From contig NZ_QRAP01000004.1 in NCBI RefSeq assembly GCF_003363015.1, positions 62,001-126,000 of the forward strand: a stretch of DNA of 64,000 nucleotides, given 5' to 3'. Under the pieces are notes generated by a model, which had not been told where the DNA came from, did no database searches, and saw nothing but the letters and a program-made list of their open reading frames with translations. This stretch comes from Enterobacillus tribolii. Its GTDB lineage: Bacteria > Pseudomonadota > Gammaproteobacteria > Enterobacterales > Enterobacteriaceae. Below are positions 1 through 11,590 of this stretch, one piece after another (positions within the stretch are counted from its first letter, which is position 1; each line of letters starts with the position of its first letter). The position numbers and the translations under genes were made by a program.

Positions 1-975
1 CGCCAGATTGTCTTTATCTACCGGCTGGTAAGGAACGCGCACCACTTTCTCTTCAACCTTCCACTGCGTTCCGTCGGCGGCAGGTTTGCCTTCCGCCAGG
101 TTTTTGGTCAGATCGAACGTGGCACGGGCCTGGTTATTGGCGTCGTTGAGTACGGTGCCCGCCATCTTGCCGGACTTAATCAGCGCCAGCGCTTCCGGCA
201 GCGCATCCACGCCGAATACCGGCAGCGACTTGTTGTGCGCCTTCAGCGCCTCGATAGCGCCCATCGCCATCGCATCGTTGTTGGAGATCACCACCTCAAT
301 CTTGCCGGCGTTGGGGCCGGACAGCCAGGCGTCCATCTTGTCTTTGGCCTGCGCGGTGTCCCACATGGCGGTATCCAGTTGCAGCTGCTGGGTCTTGATG
401 CCCGCTTCATTCAACGTTTTCACCACGTAGCTGGTGCGCGCTTCGGCATCCGGATGGCCCGGTTCCCCTTTCAGCAGCACATACTGAATCACGCCGTCCT
501 TGTTCAGATCCCACGACGGATTCGCTTTCCAGTGCTTGGCGATCAGTTGCCCCTGGATCACGCCGGACTCTTTGGAGTCAGTGCCGACGAAAAAGGCTTT
601 GTCGTAGCTGTCCAGCGCCTTGCGGCTCGGCTCTTTGTTGAAGAACACCACCGGAATATCGGCGCCGCGGGCCTTGTCGATAATCGTCGGCGCAGCCGCC
701 GGGTCAACCAGGTTCACCGCCAGCCCTTTCACGCCGCGGGCGATCAGCACGTCGATCTGATCGTTTTGTTTCGACTGGTCGTTCTGCGAATCATTCATCA
801 GCAACTTCACACCAGAATCAGCCTGCGCATCCTTTTCAATGGCCTTACGAACAACCGACATAAAGTTGTCGTCATACTTGTAGATGGTCACGCCCAACGT
901 CGTTGCCGCCTGCGCTGCCGTACCGAACATCATGCCAACGGCCAGTGCTGCCAGGGTTAACGCTTTCTTATTCAT
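1..975 (-). CDS. mglB: D-galactose/D-glucose-binding periplasmic protein MglB (3' end cut by window)
   Basis: Periplasmic substrate-binding protein of the Mgl (galactose/methyl-galactoside) ABC transporter, also the galactose chemoreceptor ligand protein in E. coli. The minus-strand frame is open for 325 codons from ATG at 975 to the window edge, so only a few C-terminal residues of the usual ~332 are missing. A Sec signal peptide ([14 protein letters not shown], cleavage near AQA|A) precedes a periplasmic-binding fold with family segments such as [22 protein letters not shown] and [17 protein letters not shown]. It follows galS on the same strand, as in E. coli; mglA and mglC would lie to the left of the window. 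CRP and GalS-type sites lie upstream. Confidence 0.96.
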   Translation of the reverse strand, partial: MNKKALTLAALAVGMMFGTAAQAATTLGVTIYKYDDNFMSVVRKAIEKDAQADSGVKLLMNDSQNDQSKQNDQIDVLIARGVKGLAVNLVDPAAAPTIIDKARGADIPVVFFNKEPSRKALDSYDKAFFVGTDSKESGVIQGQLIAKHWKANPSWDLNKDGVIQYVLLKGEPGHPDAEARTSYVVKTLNEAGIKTQQLQLDTAMWDTAQAKDKMDAWLSGPNAGKIEVVISNNDAMAMGAIEALKAHNKSLPVFGVDALPEALALIKSGKMAGTVLNDANNQARATFDLTKNLAEGKPAADGTQWKVEEKVVRVPYQPVDKDNLA

Positions 976-1217
976 GTGAAGCTCCGCTAAAGGTGTAGGG
1001 TCTTTTGTCACGGCCCCCTGAGGGGCGGTATTACAGTGCGTGCCGACGGACATCACGCATCCGGTTCCTGCCTTGAGACGGCTGTTATCACAGCCACCCC
1101 TAAAACATAAATTTAACAAACGGAGAAAATAGTCACTCGCGTAATCACGTGATTTACCGCCAGTTTGTTAACCACAAACACTCAGTTGTTATTTTAATGT
1201 AAAAATAAATCGGAATA

Positions 1218-1223
1218 AGAATA
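1218..1223 (-). promoter_or_regulatory. mglB: Putative -10 element of the mglB promoter
   Basis: TATTCT on the minus strand. It lies about 30 bases downstream of the centre of the CRP-like site at 1245-1260, which is the spacing expected for a class II CRP promoter (site centred near -41.5). This is inferred from spacing; no transcript data are available. Confidence 0.55.
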
Positions 1224-1244
1224 GTCACAGATATGTTAATAATC

Positions 1245-1260
1245 CGTGAATGAAATCACA
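1245..1260 (-). promoter_or_regulatory. CRP-binding site of the mgl promoter
   Basis: On the plus strand CGTGA-N6-TCACA, matching the CRP consensus TGTGA-N6-TCACA at 9 of 10 fixed positions. It lies between the GalS-type operator and mglB. The mgl operon is known to need cAMP-CRP in E. coli, and the same arrangement is visible here. Confidence 0.8.
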
Positions 1261-1262
1261 GT

Positions 1263-1278
1263 TTGAAAACGGTTACAT
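1263..1278 (-). promoter_or_regulatory. GalR/GalS-type operator upstream of mglB
   Basis: The core at 1264-1277 reads TGTAACCGTTTTCA on the minus strand, fitting the GalR/GalS operator pattern TGNAANCGNTTNCA. It sits immediately upstream of the CRP site and 12 bases beyond the galS stop codon, consistent with GalS/GalR repression of mgl. Confidence 0.75.
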
Positions 1279-1289
1279 TTTGTCGTCAT

Positions 1290-2300
1290 TCAGTCTGGAG
1301 AGGCGCAAAACGATGTGCTCCAGCGCTGCACCAGCGTCGGCATGAAACGGTGCTCATCACCGGCGTCCGGCGTACCGGCGGCGGCTTTCAGCGCCAGTTC
1401 CGTCGCCAGCGCCGCCATCGGGGTGACGGGATAACGTACGGTGGTCAGCTTCGGGGAGGTATAGCGGGCAATGGGGATGTCGTCGAAACCGACGATGGAG
1501 AAACGTTCCGGAACCGCGATGCCGTTCTCTTTCAGCACGGACAACGCCCCGGCGGCCATGGCGTCATTGTAGGCGAACACCGCGCTCAACTGCGGGTTGC
1601 GGCTCAGCAGTTCCACCATCGCCGCCTCCCCGCCCGCCAGGCTGGGCTCCGCCACGGCGCGCCAGGCAGGGTCCGGGGTGATGCCGGCGAGGATAAGCGC
1701 ATCTTCATAGCCCTGCTGACGATCGAACTGATCTTCGATGGGGTGATCGGAAGCGAGATAACCAATCCGCCGGTGCCCTTTGTCCAGCAGCAGGCGGGTC
1801 GCCAACGCCCCGCCGGCGCGGTTGTCCAGGCCGACGCAGCGATGTTCATAGCCCGGCACGATACGGTTGATCATCACCATGCCCGGCAACTGACGCATAA
1901 AACCCGCCAGTTCCTCATCCGGCAGCATTTTTGCGTGCACGATCAGCGCATTGCAGCGCTGGCGGATCAGCACTTCAATCGCGTGGCGCTCTTTTTCCGC
2001 ATTGTGGTAACTGTTGGCGATCAACAAATGTTTGTGATGGCGCTGCGCGACGCCGTCCACTCCCTTCACCAGCGCGCCGAAAAAGGGATCGGAGACGTCC
2101 ATGACGGCCACGCCCAACATATCGCTGACCTGAGTTGCCAATGCCTTCGCGTTGGCATTGGGGCGATACCCCAATTGTTCCGCCGCGCTCAGCACCAGCG
2201 CACGCGTTTCCGCCGTGGTGATCGCCGGGTTGTTCAGCACCCTTGAGACGGTGGCGACGGAGACGCCGGCCAGCTTAGCCACATCGCGGATGGTAATCAC
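1290..2300 (-). CDS. galS: LacI-family repressor GalS (mgl/gal isorepressor)
   Basis: DNA-binding repressor of galactose transport genes; galactose is the inducer in the characterised homologue. The 336-residue protein begins with a LacI helix-turn-helix ([23 protein letters not shown]) and continues into a periplasmic-binding-like effector domain with family segments ([38 protein letters not shown]). The start is GTG at 2300, where the protein aligns with E. coli GalS. It lies between yeiB and mglB as in E. coli. Its own upstream region carries a CRP-like site and a GalR/GalS-type palindrome, suggesting autoregulation. The close paralogue GalR is the alternative, but the linkage to mgl argues for GalS. 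Confidence 0.92.
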   Translation of the reverse strand: MITIRDVAKLAGVSVATVSRVLNNPAITTAETRALVLSAAEQLGYRPNANAKALATQVSDMLGVAVMDVSDPFFGALVKGVDGVAQRHHKHLLIANSYHNAEKERHAIEVLIRQRCNALIVHAKMLPDEELAGFMRQLPGMVMINRIVPGYEHRCVGLDNRAGGALATRLLLDKGHRRIGYLASDHPIEDQFDRQQGYEDALILAGITPDPAWRAVAEPSLAGGEAAMVELLSRNPQLSAVFAYNDAMAAGALSVLKENGIAVPERFSIVGFDDIPIARYTSPKLTTVRYPVTPMAALATELALKAAAGTPDAGDEHRFMPTLVQRWSTSFCASPD

Positions 2301-2427
2301 CGTGCCCTCCCGGAAACGGTCATCAGGCTTTGTTTGTCGTGCGTGTTTTTTTCGTTATTCATGGCGGCGCTAAGCATACGTTCGGCAAGAAGTGTCAGTA
2401 TGCTACTCAGTTACGGGCCAATGATGC

Positions 2428-2443
2428 CGTGAATGCTGTCACA
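2428..2443 (-). promoter_or_regulatory. CRP-like site upstream of galS
   Basis: CGTGA-N6-TCACA, 9 of 10 conserved CRP positions, in the galS-yeiB gap and next to the operator-like palindrome at 2449-2460. It suggests that galS transcription depends on catabolite activation. Confidence 0.7.
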
Positions 2444-2448
2444 GTAAA

Positions 2449-2460
2449 GAAAACGTTTTC
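2449..2460 (-). promoter_or_regulatory. GalR/GalS-type operator upstream of galS
   Basis: Perfect 12-base palindrome GAAAACGTTTTC, extended by near-symmetric flanks. It matches the AANCGNTT core of GalR/GalS operators and is five bases from the CRP-like site. Autoregulation of galS is the likely role. Confidence 0.7.
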
Positions 2461-2521
2461 ATACATTTCATTAACCAATCATTAATAAAATATATAAAAC
2501 TCCACCTGCGAGGGGAATGGC

Positions 2522-3727
2522 TCAGCGGACTTCTTTCTGCGGCGTTGCCGCCAGCGTCGTCAGCCTGCGCCACAGCCACTCCAGCGGCCCCTGGCGGAAA
2601 TAACGCAGCCACAGCATGGAAAAGAGGATATTCGCCGCCCAGACAGGCAGAACCAGCAGCAAAAGCCCGCTGCGGTTCCATTGCGCGAACAAATCGAAAT
2701 GATAAAACAGCGTGGTGCAGATCAGCGTTTGCAGCAGGTAGTTGCTGAGCGCCATGCGCCCTACCGCACGCAGAAAACCGGTAATGCGGCTGAGCCGCGG
2801 CCAGAAGCCGTACAACAGGGCGACGTAACCGAGCATCAATGGCAGCGCCGCCAGTTCGCCGGGAACCTGCAACAGGTAGCCGGCCCAGCGATAATCCCAT
2901 TCCAGGCGCCACTGCGCCAGCGCCGTCGGCGTTTGTATCAACAGCCCGGCGACAATCAGCCACAGCGCCACCTTACGGTAGTGACGCAGGCTAAACGCGC
3001 CGCTCAGCCAGCCGCTGCGCATCAGCGCCGCCCCCAGCAGCATCAGCCCCGCCAGTTGCCAGCCATATTGCACCGCCATCGCCATCAGGTTGCCGCCCAC
3101 CAGGTCCGTGCGGTTGCGCCAGGCCTCCCATCCGCCGCGCACCTTCCACAAATGTTCGTACTGGATCGCGGCAGGGCCGGGCTGCCAGAACGCCGTCGGC
3201 TCTGGCCCGGCGCTGAGCGCCAACAACAACAGCAATCCGGTGCCGATAGCGTAAAGCAGCAGCCCGGTACGCAGCAATGCCGCCGCCGAAGCGGCGTCGC
3301 GGATCAACCGCCAGCAGATCAGGCCAATCATGCCGTACGCCAGCAGAATATCCCCTTCCCAGAAGAAGATGCCGTGAATCAGCCCGAACAGCACCAGCCA
3401 GGTCAGGCGCGCCCGTATCCAGCTTTTGCCGCGCGGCATCAGCAGTTGCAAACCGGCGCCGAACAGCAGCGCGAACATGGCGAGAAATTTTCCCTGCACG
3501 AAAATATTGAGCAGCAGCCAGGTCAGGGCGTCAGCAAACGCCGGTTGCCCGGCATAGGCCGGATTCAGATAAGCCGCTTTCGGCAGGCCAAACCCCACCA
3601 GGTTCAGCAGCAGAATACCCAACACCGCCAGGCCGCGCGCGCAGTCCAGCGTGTCAATGCGGGGCCGGGGCTGCCCGGCCTTCAGCACCGGTGCCGGTGA
3701 TTCAGGATGAAGCCGCTGCAAGGTCAT
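2522..3727 (-). CDS. yeiB: YeiB-family DUF418 inner-membrane protein
   Basis: A 401-residue polytopic inner-membrane protein of unknown biochemical role, homologous to E. coli YeiB (DUF418). After a hydrophilic N-terminus of ~28 residues come the family start ...LDCARGLAVLGILLLN and roughly ten hydrophobic segments. The C-terminal DUF418 part contains the segment AVGRMALSNYLLQTLI. It lies 68 bases downstream of folE and upstream of galS on the same strand, the E. coli order. Co-transcription with folE is likely. Function should not be inferred from the folate neighbour. Confidence 0.88.
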   Translation of the reverse strand: MTLQRLHPESPAPVLKAGQPRPRIDTLDCARGLAVLGILLLNLVGFGLPKAAYLNPAYAGQPAFADALTWLLLNIFVQGKFLAMFALLFGAGLQLLMPRGKSWIRARLTWLVLFGLIHGIFFWEGDILLAYGMIGLICWRLIRDAASAAALLRTGLLLYAIGTGLLLLLALSAGPEPTAFWQPGPAAIQYEHLWKVRGGWEAWRNRTDLVGGNLMAMAVQYGWQLAGLMLLGAALMRSGWLSGAFSLRHYRKVALWLIVAGLLIQTPTALAQWRLEWDYRWAGYLLQVPGELAALPLMLGYVALLYGFWPRLSRITGFLRAVGRMALSNYLLQTLICTTLFYHFDLFAQWNRSGLLLLVLPVWAANILFSMLWLRYFRQGPLEWLWRRLTTLAATPQKEVR

Positions 3728-3795
3728 GAAGCCGATCCGGACAAGAAAATTCAGTGAGTAAACCCGCGCATGGCACGGGTATCTGGAGGCATATT

Positions 3796-4458
3796 TTAGC
3801 TTTGATGGCGTACCGCACGCAAAAATTCATGGCGGGTATTCTGGCTGGACTTAAACAGCCCGCCCAGCGATGTGGTGGTGGTTGCGCTGGTGGCGTCACG
3901 CACGCCGCGCGCCTTAACGCAGTAGTGTACCGCGTCAATGGACACCGCCACGTTGTTCGTGCCCAGCAGCGTCTGCAACGCGATCAGGATTTGCTGGGTC
4001 AGGCGCTCCTGCACCTGCGGGCGCTGGGCGAAAAACTGGACGATACGGTTAATCTTCGACAGCCCGATCACCGAATCTTTCGGGATATAGGCGACGGTCG
4101 CCTTGCCGTCGATGGTGACGAAGTGATGCTCACAGGTGCTGGTCAGCGTGATGTCACGCACCGTCACCATTTCATCCACCTTCATCTTGTTCTCAATCAG
4201 GGTGATCTTGGGAAAGTTGGCGTAGTCCAGCCCGGAGAAAATCTCATCCACGTACATCTTGGCGATGCGGTGCGGCGTCTCCGCCAGGCTGTCATCGCTC
4301 AGATCCAGATTCAGTAGCTGCATGATTTCCGTCATGTGCCCTTCAATACGCTGCTTGCGCGTTTCACGATCCAGCATGACGCCGCGCAGCGGCGTTTCCA
4401 GACCGCGGGCTTCCAGTGCGGCGTGTACCATTGCGGCTTCTTTACTCAGTGTCGACAT
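3796..4458 (-). CDS. folE: GTP cyclohydrolase I (FolE)
   Basis: Converts GTP to 7,8-dihydroneopterin triphosphate, the first step of tetrahydrofolate synthesis; a cytosolic homodecamer in the characterised family. The 220 residues match E. coli FolE nearly throughout. The zinc ligands are visible in [13 protein letters not shown] (Cys and His) and in VHYCVKARG (Cys), and the GTP-binding region [21 protein letters not shown] is intact. ATG at 4458 follows a good AGGAG Shine-Dalgarno. It is probably the first gene of a folE-yeiB unit. Confidence 0.97.
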   Translation of the reverse strand: MSTLSKEAAMVHAALEARGLETPLRGVMLDRETRKQRIEGHMTEIMQLLNLDLSDDSLAETPHRIAKMYVDEIFSGLDYANFPKITLIENKMKVDEMVTVRDITLTSTCEHHFVTIDGKATVAYIPKDSVIGLSKINRIVQFFAQRPQVQERLTQQILIALQTLLGTNNVAVSIDAVHYCVKARGVRDATSATTTTSLGGLFKSSQNTRHEFLRAVRHQS

Positions 4459-4578
4459 CGATGATCTCCTGCGAATGTACCGAATCTTGACTTAGATCAC
4501 GTCAGGATTTTGCCACCACTTTAGTTGAGCGCAAGCGCTTAATCCAGTGATACTCTTTCAGTCTCGGATGAAAATCCC

Positions 4579-5757
4579 TCATTTCCCCCCTGATTTTTCT
4601 ACGGATATTTCCGCCAATTCCGCCTGTGGCGCACGCTGACGGCCAAACACCAGCCCGCCGGCAACGGCCAGGGCTATTGCAGCAATATATAAAGCCGGTT
4701 CCAGCCGATGGGTCAGCGCGGTGGATATCGCCGACAGCAATGGCCCCGCCAGCTGCCCCACGGCGTAGCCGGTCGTCAGCAGCCCCGCCATGTAGCGGGT
4801 GTGCTCAGGCGCCAGTTCCCGCCCGAACTGCAACGAAAGCTGCACCACGCACAGAAAGCCGCCGCCGGTCAACACGGCGCCCAGCGCCAGCCCGCACACG
4901 CCGGGCACCGTCTCCGCCGCCACGACGCCAAGCGCCTGAACCCACAACACCAACGCCAGCCGCTGACGGGTCAGCAGCCAGCGGCGCGTCAGGATCCCAA
5001 GGCCAATCCCCGCCACCGCCGCCGCGCCGAACACCGGCCAGACGAACTGGGCGAACAGGCTGTCAGGAAAACGCGCATGCGCCATCTGGGACAAAAAGGT
5101 CGCCGGCAAAATGTAGCCGAATCCCGCCAGGCTGTAGCTCCAGACCAGGCGTTTCAGCATCGGGGTCAGCACCAGCGGCTGCGGCGTGCTTTCCGGCCGG
5201 TGCAGTTCTCCGCCGCGCGGCAGAAAACGGCTGATGGCGGCCACCAACAGCAGCGCCAGTACGCCATAAATCAGCCAGGCCTGCGCCGCATCCAGCTGCA
5301 GCGCGCCGATGGCGACCGCCAGCATTCCGCTGATGAAAATCCCGGCGCCCGGCCCGGCAAACACCGCGGCGGCCAGCGCCGGTTTACCGAAATGCCCCAG
5401 ACGCTCGTTGGTCCACGCCGCCACCAGCACCATCGCCCAGCCGCTGGCGCAGCCGATCGCGAAGCGGATCACCAGATGCCCGCCGATGCCCCCGGCGCAG
5501 GCGGACAGCAGCGTAAGCAGCACCGCGCCCCACAGCCCGGCCCATAAGCGCATTTCCACCCGCCGGCGCGCGCGCATGGCGTCAAACGCCCCGGCCAGAT
5601 ACCCCAGGTAATTCGCCGCCGCAACAATGCCGGCGCCGGTCAAATCAAACTGATGTTCGGCAATCATTAACGGCACCTGCGGCGTAAAGGCAAACCGCCC
5701 GATGCCCATCGCCACCACCAGCGCCAGAAAACCGCTAAGCGCAATACGTACCGCCAT
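4579..5757 (-). CDS. YbfB/YjiJ-family MFS transporter
   Basis: A 392-residue, ~12-helix major facilitator resembling the YbfB/YjiJ family (N-terminal ALVVAMGIGRFAFTPQVPLM and later ANYLGYLAGA are typical). The substrate is unknown. It is transcribed divergently from the LysR regulator starting at 5860, with about 100 bases between the two starts. That is the usual layout for a LysR protein controlling an exporter. The C-terminus (after ~residue 370) is a short charged cytoplasmic tail. Drug or metabolite efflux is a family-level guess only. Confidence 0.85.
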   Translation of the reverse strand: MAVRIALSGFLALVVAMGIGRFAFTPQVPLMIAEHQFDLTGAGIVAAANYLGYLAGAFDAMRARRRVEMRLWAGLWGAVLLTLLSACAGGIGGHLVIRFAIGCASGWAMVLVAAWTNERLGHFGKPALAAAVFAGPGAGIFISGMLAVAIGALQLDAAQAWLIYGVLALLLVAAISRFLPRGGELHRPESTPQPLVLTPMLKRLVWSYSLAGFGYILPATFLSQMAHARFPDSLFAQFVWPVFGAAAVAGIGLGILTRRWLLTRQRLALVLWVQALGVVAAETVPGVCGLALGAVLTGGGFLCVVQLSLQFGRELAPEHTRYMAGLLTTGYAVGQLAGPLLSAISTALTHRLEPALYIAAIALAVAGGLVFGRQRAPQAELAEISVEKSGGK

Positions 5758-5859
5758 GTTTTTCCTCTTGCCCGTTGGGTTTGTTGTTATATTGACTTGA
5801 TCTGGAAGTTACAAAAAGTGAATAATCGGGAGCAACTTACTCTCGAAAAGAGAACATCT

Positions 5860-7913
<2,054 letters not shown>

Positions 7914-7923
7914 GGAGGGAACA

Positions 7924-8763
7924 GTGGACTCACTGGAGCTACTGGAAGAACACCGCTTGTTCAACGGCTGGCAGCAACGCTACCGTCATGACTCCGGCAG
8001 CCTGAACTGCGCGATGACGTTCAGCGTTTACCTGCCGCCGACGGCGGACGATGCGCCGCCGCCGTTGCTGTACTGGCTTTCCGGCCTGACGTGCAGCGAC
8101 GAAAACTTCGCCACCAAGGCCGGCGCGCAGCGCGTGGCCTCCGAGCTGGGGCTGGCGCTGGTGATCCCCGACACCAGCCCGCGCGGGGAGAACGTGCCGA
8201 ACGACGAGGCTTATGATCTGGGCCAGGGCGCCGGTTTTTACCTCAACGCCACGCAGCCCCCCTGGGATCGCAACTACCGGATGTACCAGTATATCAGCGA
8301 GGAACTGCCGGAGCTGATGCACAGCCATTTCAACTGCAATGGCCGTCAGGCGATCGCCGGGCATTCGATGGGCGGGCACGGCGCGCTGGTTATCGGGATG
8401 CGCAATGCCGCACAGTACAGCTCGATTTCCGCCTTCGCGCCGATCGTGAATCCGTCCCAGGTGCCGTGGGGACGCAAAGCCTTCAGCGCCTATCTGGGCG
8501 ATGATGAAACCACCTGGCGCGCATATGACAGCTGCGCGCTGATCGCCCGCCCCGGCCCGAAGGTGCCGGTGTTAATCGATCAGGGCGACAACGATCAGTT
8601 TCTGGCAGATCAGCTGCAGCCGGCGCGTCTGGCCGAGCTGGCGCGTCAGCATGACTGGCCGCTGACCCTGCGCATTCAGGCGGGTTACGATCACAGCTAT
8701 TACACCATCGCCACCTTTATCGAAGATCACCTGCGGTTCCACGCCGCCCATCTCGGGTTGTAA
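7924..8763 (+). CDS. fghA: S-formylglutathione hydrolase (YeiG/esterase D family)
   Basis: Hydrolyses S-formylglutathione to formate and glutathione, completing glutathione-dependent formaldehyde detoxification. The 279-residue alpha/beta hydrolase carries the nucleophile elbow GHSMGGHGA, the acid-bearing segment [16 protein letters not shown] and the catalytic His in GYDHSYY. It is closer by eye to E. coli YeiG than to FrmB. The start is GTG at 7924, after the strong ribosome site AAGGAGGG that overlaps the frmA stop region. It forms a two-gene unit with frmA, and a GC-rich hairpin follows. Confidence 0.95.
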   Translation: MDSLELLEEHRLFNGWQQRYRHDSGSLNCAMTFSVYLPPTADDAPPPLLYWLSGLTCSDENFATKAGAQRVASELGLALVIPDTSPRGENVPNDEAYDLGQGAGFYLNATQPPWDRNYRMYQYISEELPELMHSHFNCNGRQAIAGHSMGGHGALVIGMRNAAQYSSISAFAPIVNPSQVPWGRKAFSAYLGDDETTWRAYDSCALIARPGPKVPVLIDQGDNDQFLADQLQPARLAELARQHDWPLTLRIQAGYDHSYYTIATFIEDHLRFHAAHLGL

Positions 8764-8770
8764 GCCCCGC

Positions 8771-8794
8771 GTCCGCCGCCGGCGCGCGGCGGAC
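8771..8794 (+). terminator. GC-rich hairpin after fghA
   Basis: A perfect 9-bp stem GTCCGCCGC/GCGGCGGAC with a 6-base loop, just after the fghA stop. Only a weak T-containing tail follows, so it may terminate inefficiently or serve as a 3' stabilising stem. Confidence 0.5.
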
Positions 8795-8919
8795 ATCTCT
8801 CACGTTTCGTCATCAGGTAAAACGCCGCCTTTGTCACCTGCCGCGCCCGCTAACGTTCTACCCGTCCGCAATCTCTGCCATAATAGCGTTTTGCCCGTTA
8901 TCCGCCCTGGAGTTTGCTG

Positions 8920-10155
8920 ATGGAATTGAATACGTCCGGCCTCATCTCGCTTGAACAAGCCCTGGAAAAACTGTTGACCCAAACCCGGCCCTTGCAAGAG
9001 TTTGAAGAGGTTCCGCTTACCGAAGCCGCCGGGCGAATTACCGCCGACGCCGTGGTTTCGCCGGTGGACGTGCCGTCCTTTGCCAACTCAGCGATGGACG
9101 GGTACGCCGTACGCGCGGCCGACGTCACGCCGGGCGTGGTGTTGCCGGTGGCCGGTAAATCTTTCGCCGGCGCGCCGTTTCACGGCGAATGCCCGGCAGG
9201 CAGCGCGATCCGCATTATGACCGGCGCGGCGGTTCCCGCCGGCGTGGATACCGTCATCATGCAAGAGCTGGCGCAGGCCGGCGAACAGGGCGTCAGCTTC
9301 AGCGAAGCGCCGGAAAAGGGCCAGAATATCCGCCTGCCCGGCGAAGACATCCGCCGCGGCGCGCCGGTGCTGGACGCCGGCGTCAGGCTGGGCGTGGCCG
9401 AACTGCCGCTGCTGGCCTCGCTGGGCATCGAACGGGTGCGCGTGGTGCGTAAGCTGACCGTGGCGCTGTTCTCCACCGGCGACGAACTGCAGCCGGTCGG
9501 CACGCCGCTGCAGGAGGGGCAGATTTACGACACCAACCGTTTCGCAGTGCGTCTGATGCTGGAGCAGCTCGGCTGCGAGATTGTCGATTTGGGCATCGTC
9601 CGCGACGATCCGCAGGCGCTGCGCGAGGCGTTCCGTAAAGCGGACGAATGCGCCGACGTGCTGATCAGCAGCGGCGGCGTTTCCGTTGGGGAGGCCGACT
9701 TCACCAAGCAAATCCTCGACGAAGTGGGCAGCATCAGCTTCTGGAAACTGGCGATGAAACCCGGCAAACCGTTCGCCTTCGGCAAACTCAGCAAAGCCTG
9801 GTTCTGCGGTTTGCCGGGTAATCCGGTATCAGCCGTGGTGACGTTCTATCAGTTGGTTCAGCCGCTGTTGGTGCACCTGTCCGGCAACACGCACTGGCAG
9901 CCGCCGGCACGCCAGAAAGCCCGCGCGCTGACGCCGCTGAAGAAAACTCCCGGCCGCCTTGATCTGCAGCGCGGCATCGTCAGCGCCAACGCGCAGGGCG
10001 AGCTGGAGGTACGCACCACCGGCAACCAGGGTTCCCACGTGTTCAGTTCTTTCAGCCTTGCTAATGCGTTCATCGTGCTGGAGCGCGAGCGCGGCAACGT
10101 GCAGGCCGGCGAGTGGGTCAATATCGAACTGTTTAACCCGTTGCTGAAGGTATAA
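8920..10155 (+). CDS. moeA: Molybdopterin molybdenumtransferase MoeA
   Basis: Inserts molybdate into adenylylated molybdopterin, the last step of molybdenum cofactor synthesis. The 411-residue protein has the MoeA N-terminal domain with the family signature [11 protein letters not shown], the central MPT-binding domain with [22 protein letters not shown] and [11 protein letters not shown], and a C-terminal beta domain from about residue 330. ATG at 8920 is used; upstream TTG and CTG codons in frame are less plausible. moeB follows 3 bases later, giving a conserved moeAB operon. Confidence 0.96.
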   Translation: MELNTSGLISLEQALEKLLTQTRPLQEFEEVPLTEAAGRITADAVVSPVDVPSFANSAMDGYAVRAADVTPGVVLPVAGKSFAGAPFHGECPAGSAIRIMTGAAVPAGVDTVIMQELAQAGEQGVSFSEAPEKGQNIRLPGEDIRRGAPVLDAGVRLGVAELPLLASLGIERVRVVRKLTVALFSTGDELQPVGTPLQEGQIYDTNRFAVRLMLEQLGCEIVDLGIVRDDPQALREAFRKADECADVLISSGGVSVGEADFTKQILDEVGSISFWKLAMKPGKPFAFGKLSKAWFCGLPGNPVSAVVTFYQLVQPLLVHLSGNTHWQPPARQKARALTPLKKTPGRLDLQRGIVSANAQGELEVRTTGNQGSHVFSSFSLANAFIVLERERGNVQAGEWVNIELFNPLLKV

Positions 10156-10158
10156 ATC

Positions 10159-10941
10159 ATGGCGCCCTCTTCTTCCCTGCCGGCGCTGAGCGACGAGGAA
10201 ACCCTGCGTTATAACCGCCAGATCGTGCTGCGCGGTTTCGACTTTGACGGCCAGGAGCGGCTGAAAGCCTCGCATGCGCTGGTGGTCGGGCTGGGCGGGC
10301 TGGGCTGCGCCGCGACGCAATATCTGGCCTCCGCCGGCATCGGCAAGCTGACGCTGCTGGACTTCGACACAGTTTCCCTGTCTAACCTGCAACGTCAAAT
10401 CCTGCATACCGACGCCCGTATCGGCATGCCCAAGGTGGAATCCGCACGCCAGACGCTCTGCGCCATCAATCCGCACGTAGAGATCCGCACCGTTAACGCC
10501 CGGCTGGAAGAAGACGCACTGGACGATCTGATTGCCGGTGTGGATCTGGTGCTCGACTGTACGGACAACGTCGCCATTCGTGACAGCCTTAACCGTCTCT
10601 GCTTTCAGCGTAAAACACCGCTGGTTTCCGGCGCCGCGATCCGTATGGAAGGACAAATCAGCGTCTTCACTTACCAGCCGGATGAACCTTGCTACCGCTG
10701 CCTGAGCCGGTTATTCGGCCAGAACGTGCTGAGCTGCGTAGAAGCCGGGGTGATGGCTCCGCTGGTCGGCATCATCGGCACCATGCAGGCGCTGGAAGCC
10801 ATCAAGCTGCTGACGCACTTCGGCACACCGCCAGGCGGCCGGTTGCTCATGCTGGACGCGATGACCACGCAATGGCGCAGCATGGCCCTTCCCAAAAATC
10901 CGCACTGCGAAGTGTGCGGCGCCGAAGCCGCTGGCGAATAA
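10159..10941 (+). CDS. moeB: Molybdopterin-synthase adenylyltransferase MoeB
   Basis: Adenylates the C-terminal Gly-Gly of MoaD with ATP, so that sulfur can be added for molybdopterin synthesis; a ThiF/E1-like enzyme. The 260 residues contain the ATP-binding GLGGLGC, the RQILHTD-type Arg region, and two CxxC pairs for structural zinc (CYRC near residue 178 and CEVC near the C-terminus). There is no rhodanese extension, so this is the short enterobacterial MoeB type. It starts 3 bases after the moeA stop. Confidence 0.96.
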   Translation: MAPSSSLPALSDEETLRYNRQIVLRGFDFDGQERLKASHALVVGLGGLGCAATQYLASAGIGKLTLLDFDTVSLSNLQRQILHTDARIGMPKVESARQTLCAINPHVEIRTVNARLEEDALDDLIAGVDLVLDCTDNVAIRDSLNRLCFQRKTPLVSGAAIRMEGQISVFTYQPDEPCYRCLSRLFGQNVLSCVEAGVMAPLVGIIGTMQALEAIKLLTHFGTPPGGRLLMLDAMTTQWRSMALPKNPHCEVCGAEAAGE

Positions 10942-11099
10942 CGCCCTCTGATCTTTCCCCGTTATACCCGAAAGCGCGGGAATGACGGGGACGCCCGCCG
11001 TAAAGCCACAGTTTCGTTAATCAACTATTGAGAAAATGCTATTTTTTTGTTTACCTGATAGCTCAATTTGCATTAGTACCGAATTTCTAAGGAGCCGTC

Positions 11100-11489
11100 A
11101 TGATAAAGCTTTCCCGTCTCGATCACGTGGTATTGACCGTCGCGGACGTCGCCAAAAGCGTCGCTTTTTATCAAAACGTTCTGGGCATGGAGGCGGAAAC
11201 CTTCGGCGAGCAGCAACAGCGCACGGCGCTGAAATTCGGCGAGCAGAAAATCAACCTGCATCCCGCCAACACCCCCTTTCTTCCCCATGCGAAAACACCG
11301 GTGCCCGGCAGCGCCGATCTCTGCTTCATTACACCCCAGCCGTTGCAGGAAGTGATGCTGTGGTTAATCGGCTGCGGCGTTGAGATTGTCGAAGGCCCGG
11401 TAGAAAGAACCGGCGCCACCGGCAGGCTGAACTCCCTGTACCTGCGCGATCCGGACGGCAACCTCATCGAAATCGCCAATCTGCTGTAA
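11100..11489 (+). CDS. VOC-superfamily (glyoxalase/bleomycin-resistance fold) protein
   Basis: A 129-residue protein of the vicinal oxygen chelate fold with the paired beta-alpha-beta-beta-beta modules. Metal-ligand-like residues are visible: His in LDHVVLTVADV, a second site around INLHPA, and Glu in DPDGNLIEIANLL. It resembles the 'virulence protein' VOC group seen in Salmonella; the substrate is unknown. A consensus ribosome site (AAGGAG) precedes ATG at 11100. It is monocistronic, with a strong terminator right after it. Confidence 0.82.
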   Translation: MIKLSRLDHVVLTVADVAKSVAFYQNVLGMEAETFGEQQQRTALKFGEQKINLHPANTPFLPHAKTPVPGSADLCFITPQPLQEVMLWLIGCGVEIVEGPVERTGATGRLNSLYLRDPDGNLIEIANLL

Positions 11490-11506
11490 ACGGCTTAAAA
11501 AATTGC

Positions 11507-11541
11507 GCGGTGAGTGCCCAGAGACACTCACCGCTGTTTTT
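11507..11541 (+). terminator. Rho-independent terminator after the VOC gene
   Basis: A perfect 10-bp stem GCGGTGAGTG/CACTCACCGC with an 8-base loop, followed by TGTTTTTA. It lies 18 bases after the VOC stop codon. Confidence 0.88.
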
Positions 11542-11553
11542 AATCCCGGCGCT

Positions 11554-11588
11554 GCTTTTCACCGCCCCCGCCGGGGCGTGTGAAAAGC
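11554..11588. repeat. Long inverted repeat between convergent genes
   Basis: Arms GCTTTTCAC/GTGAAAAGC enclose a nested CCCC/GGGG stem. There is no T tract on either side, so it is a strong hairpin but not a canonical terminator. It lies two bases beyond the stop of the minus-strand gene at 11591. Confidence 0.55.
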
Positions 11589-11590
11589 AT

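Noticed and set aside
235..960. 241-codon plus-strand frame at the left edge
   Set aside because: Shadow of mglB, which is open to the window edge on the minus strand and has a clear signal peptide.
1140..1156. Palindrome GTAATCACGTGATTTAC in the mglB leader considered as a second CRP site
   Set aside because: It lacks the TGTGA-N6-TCACA spacing and lies downstream of the predicted start point.
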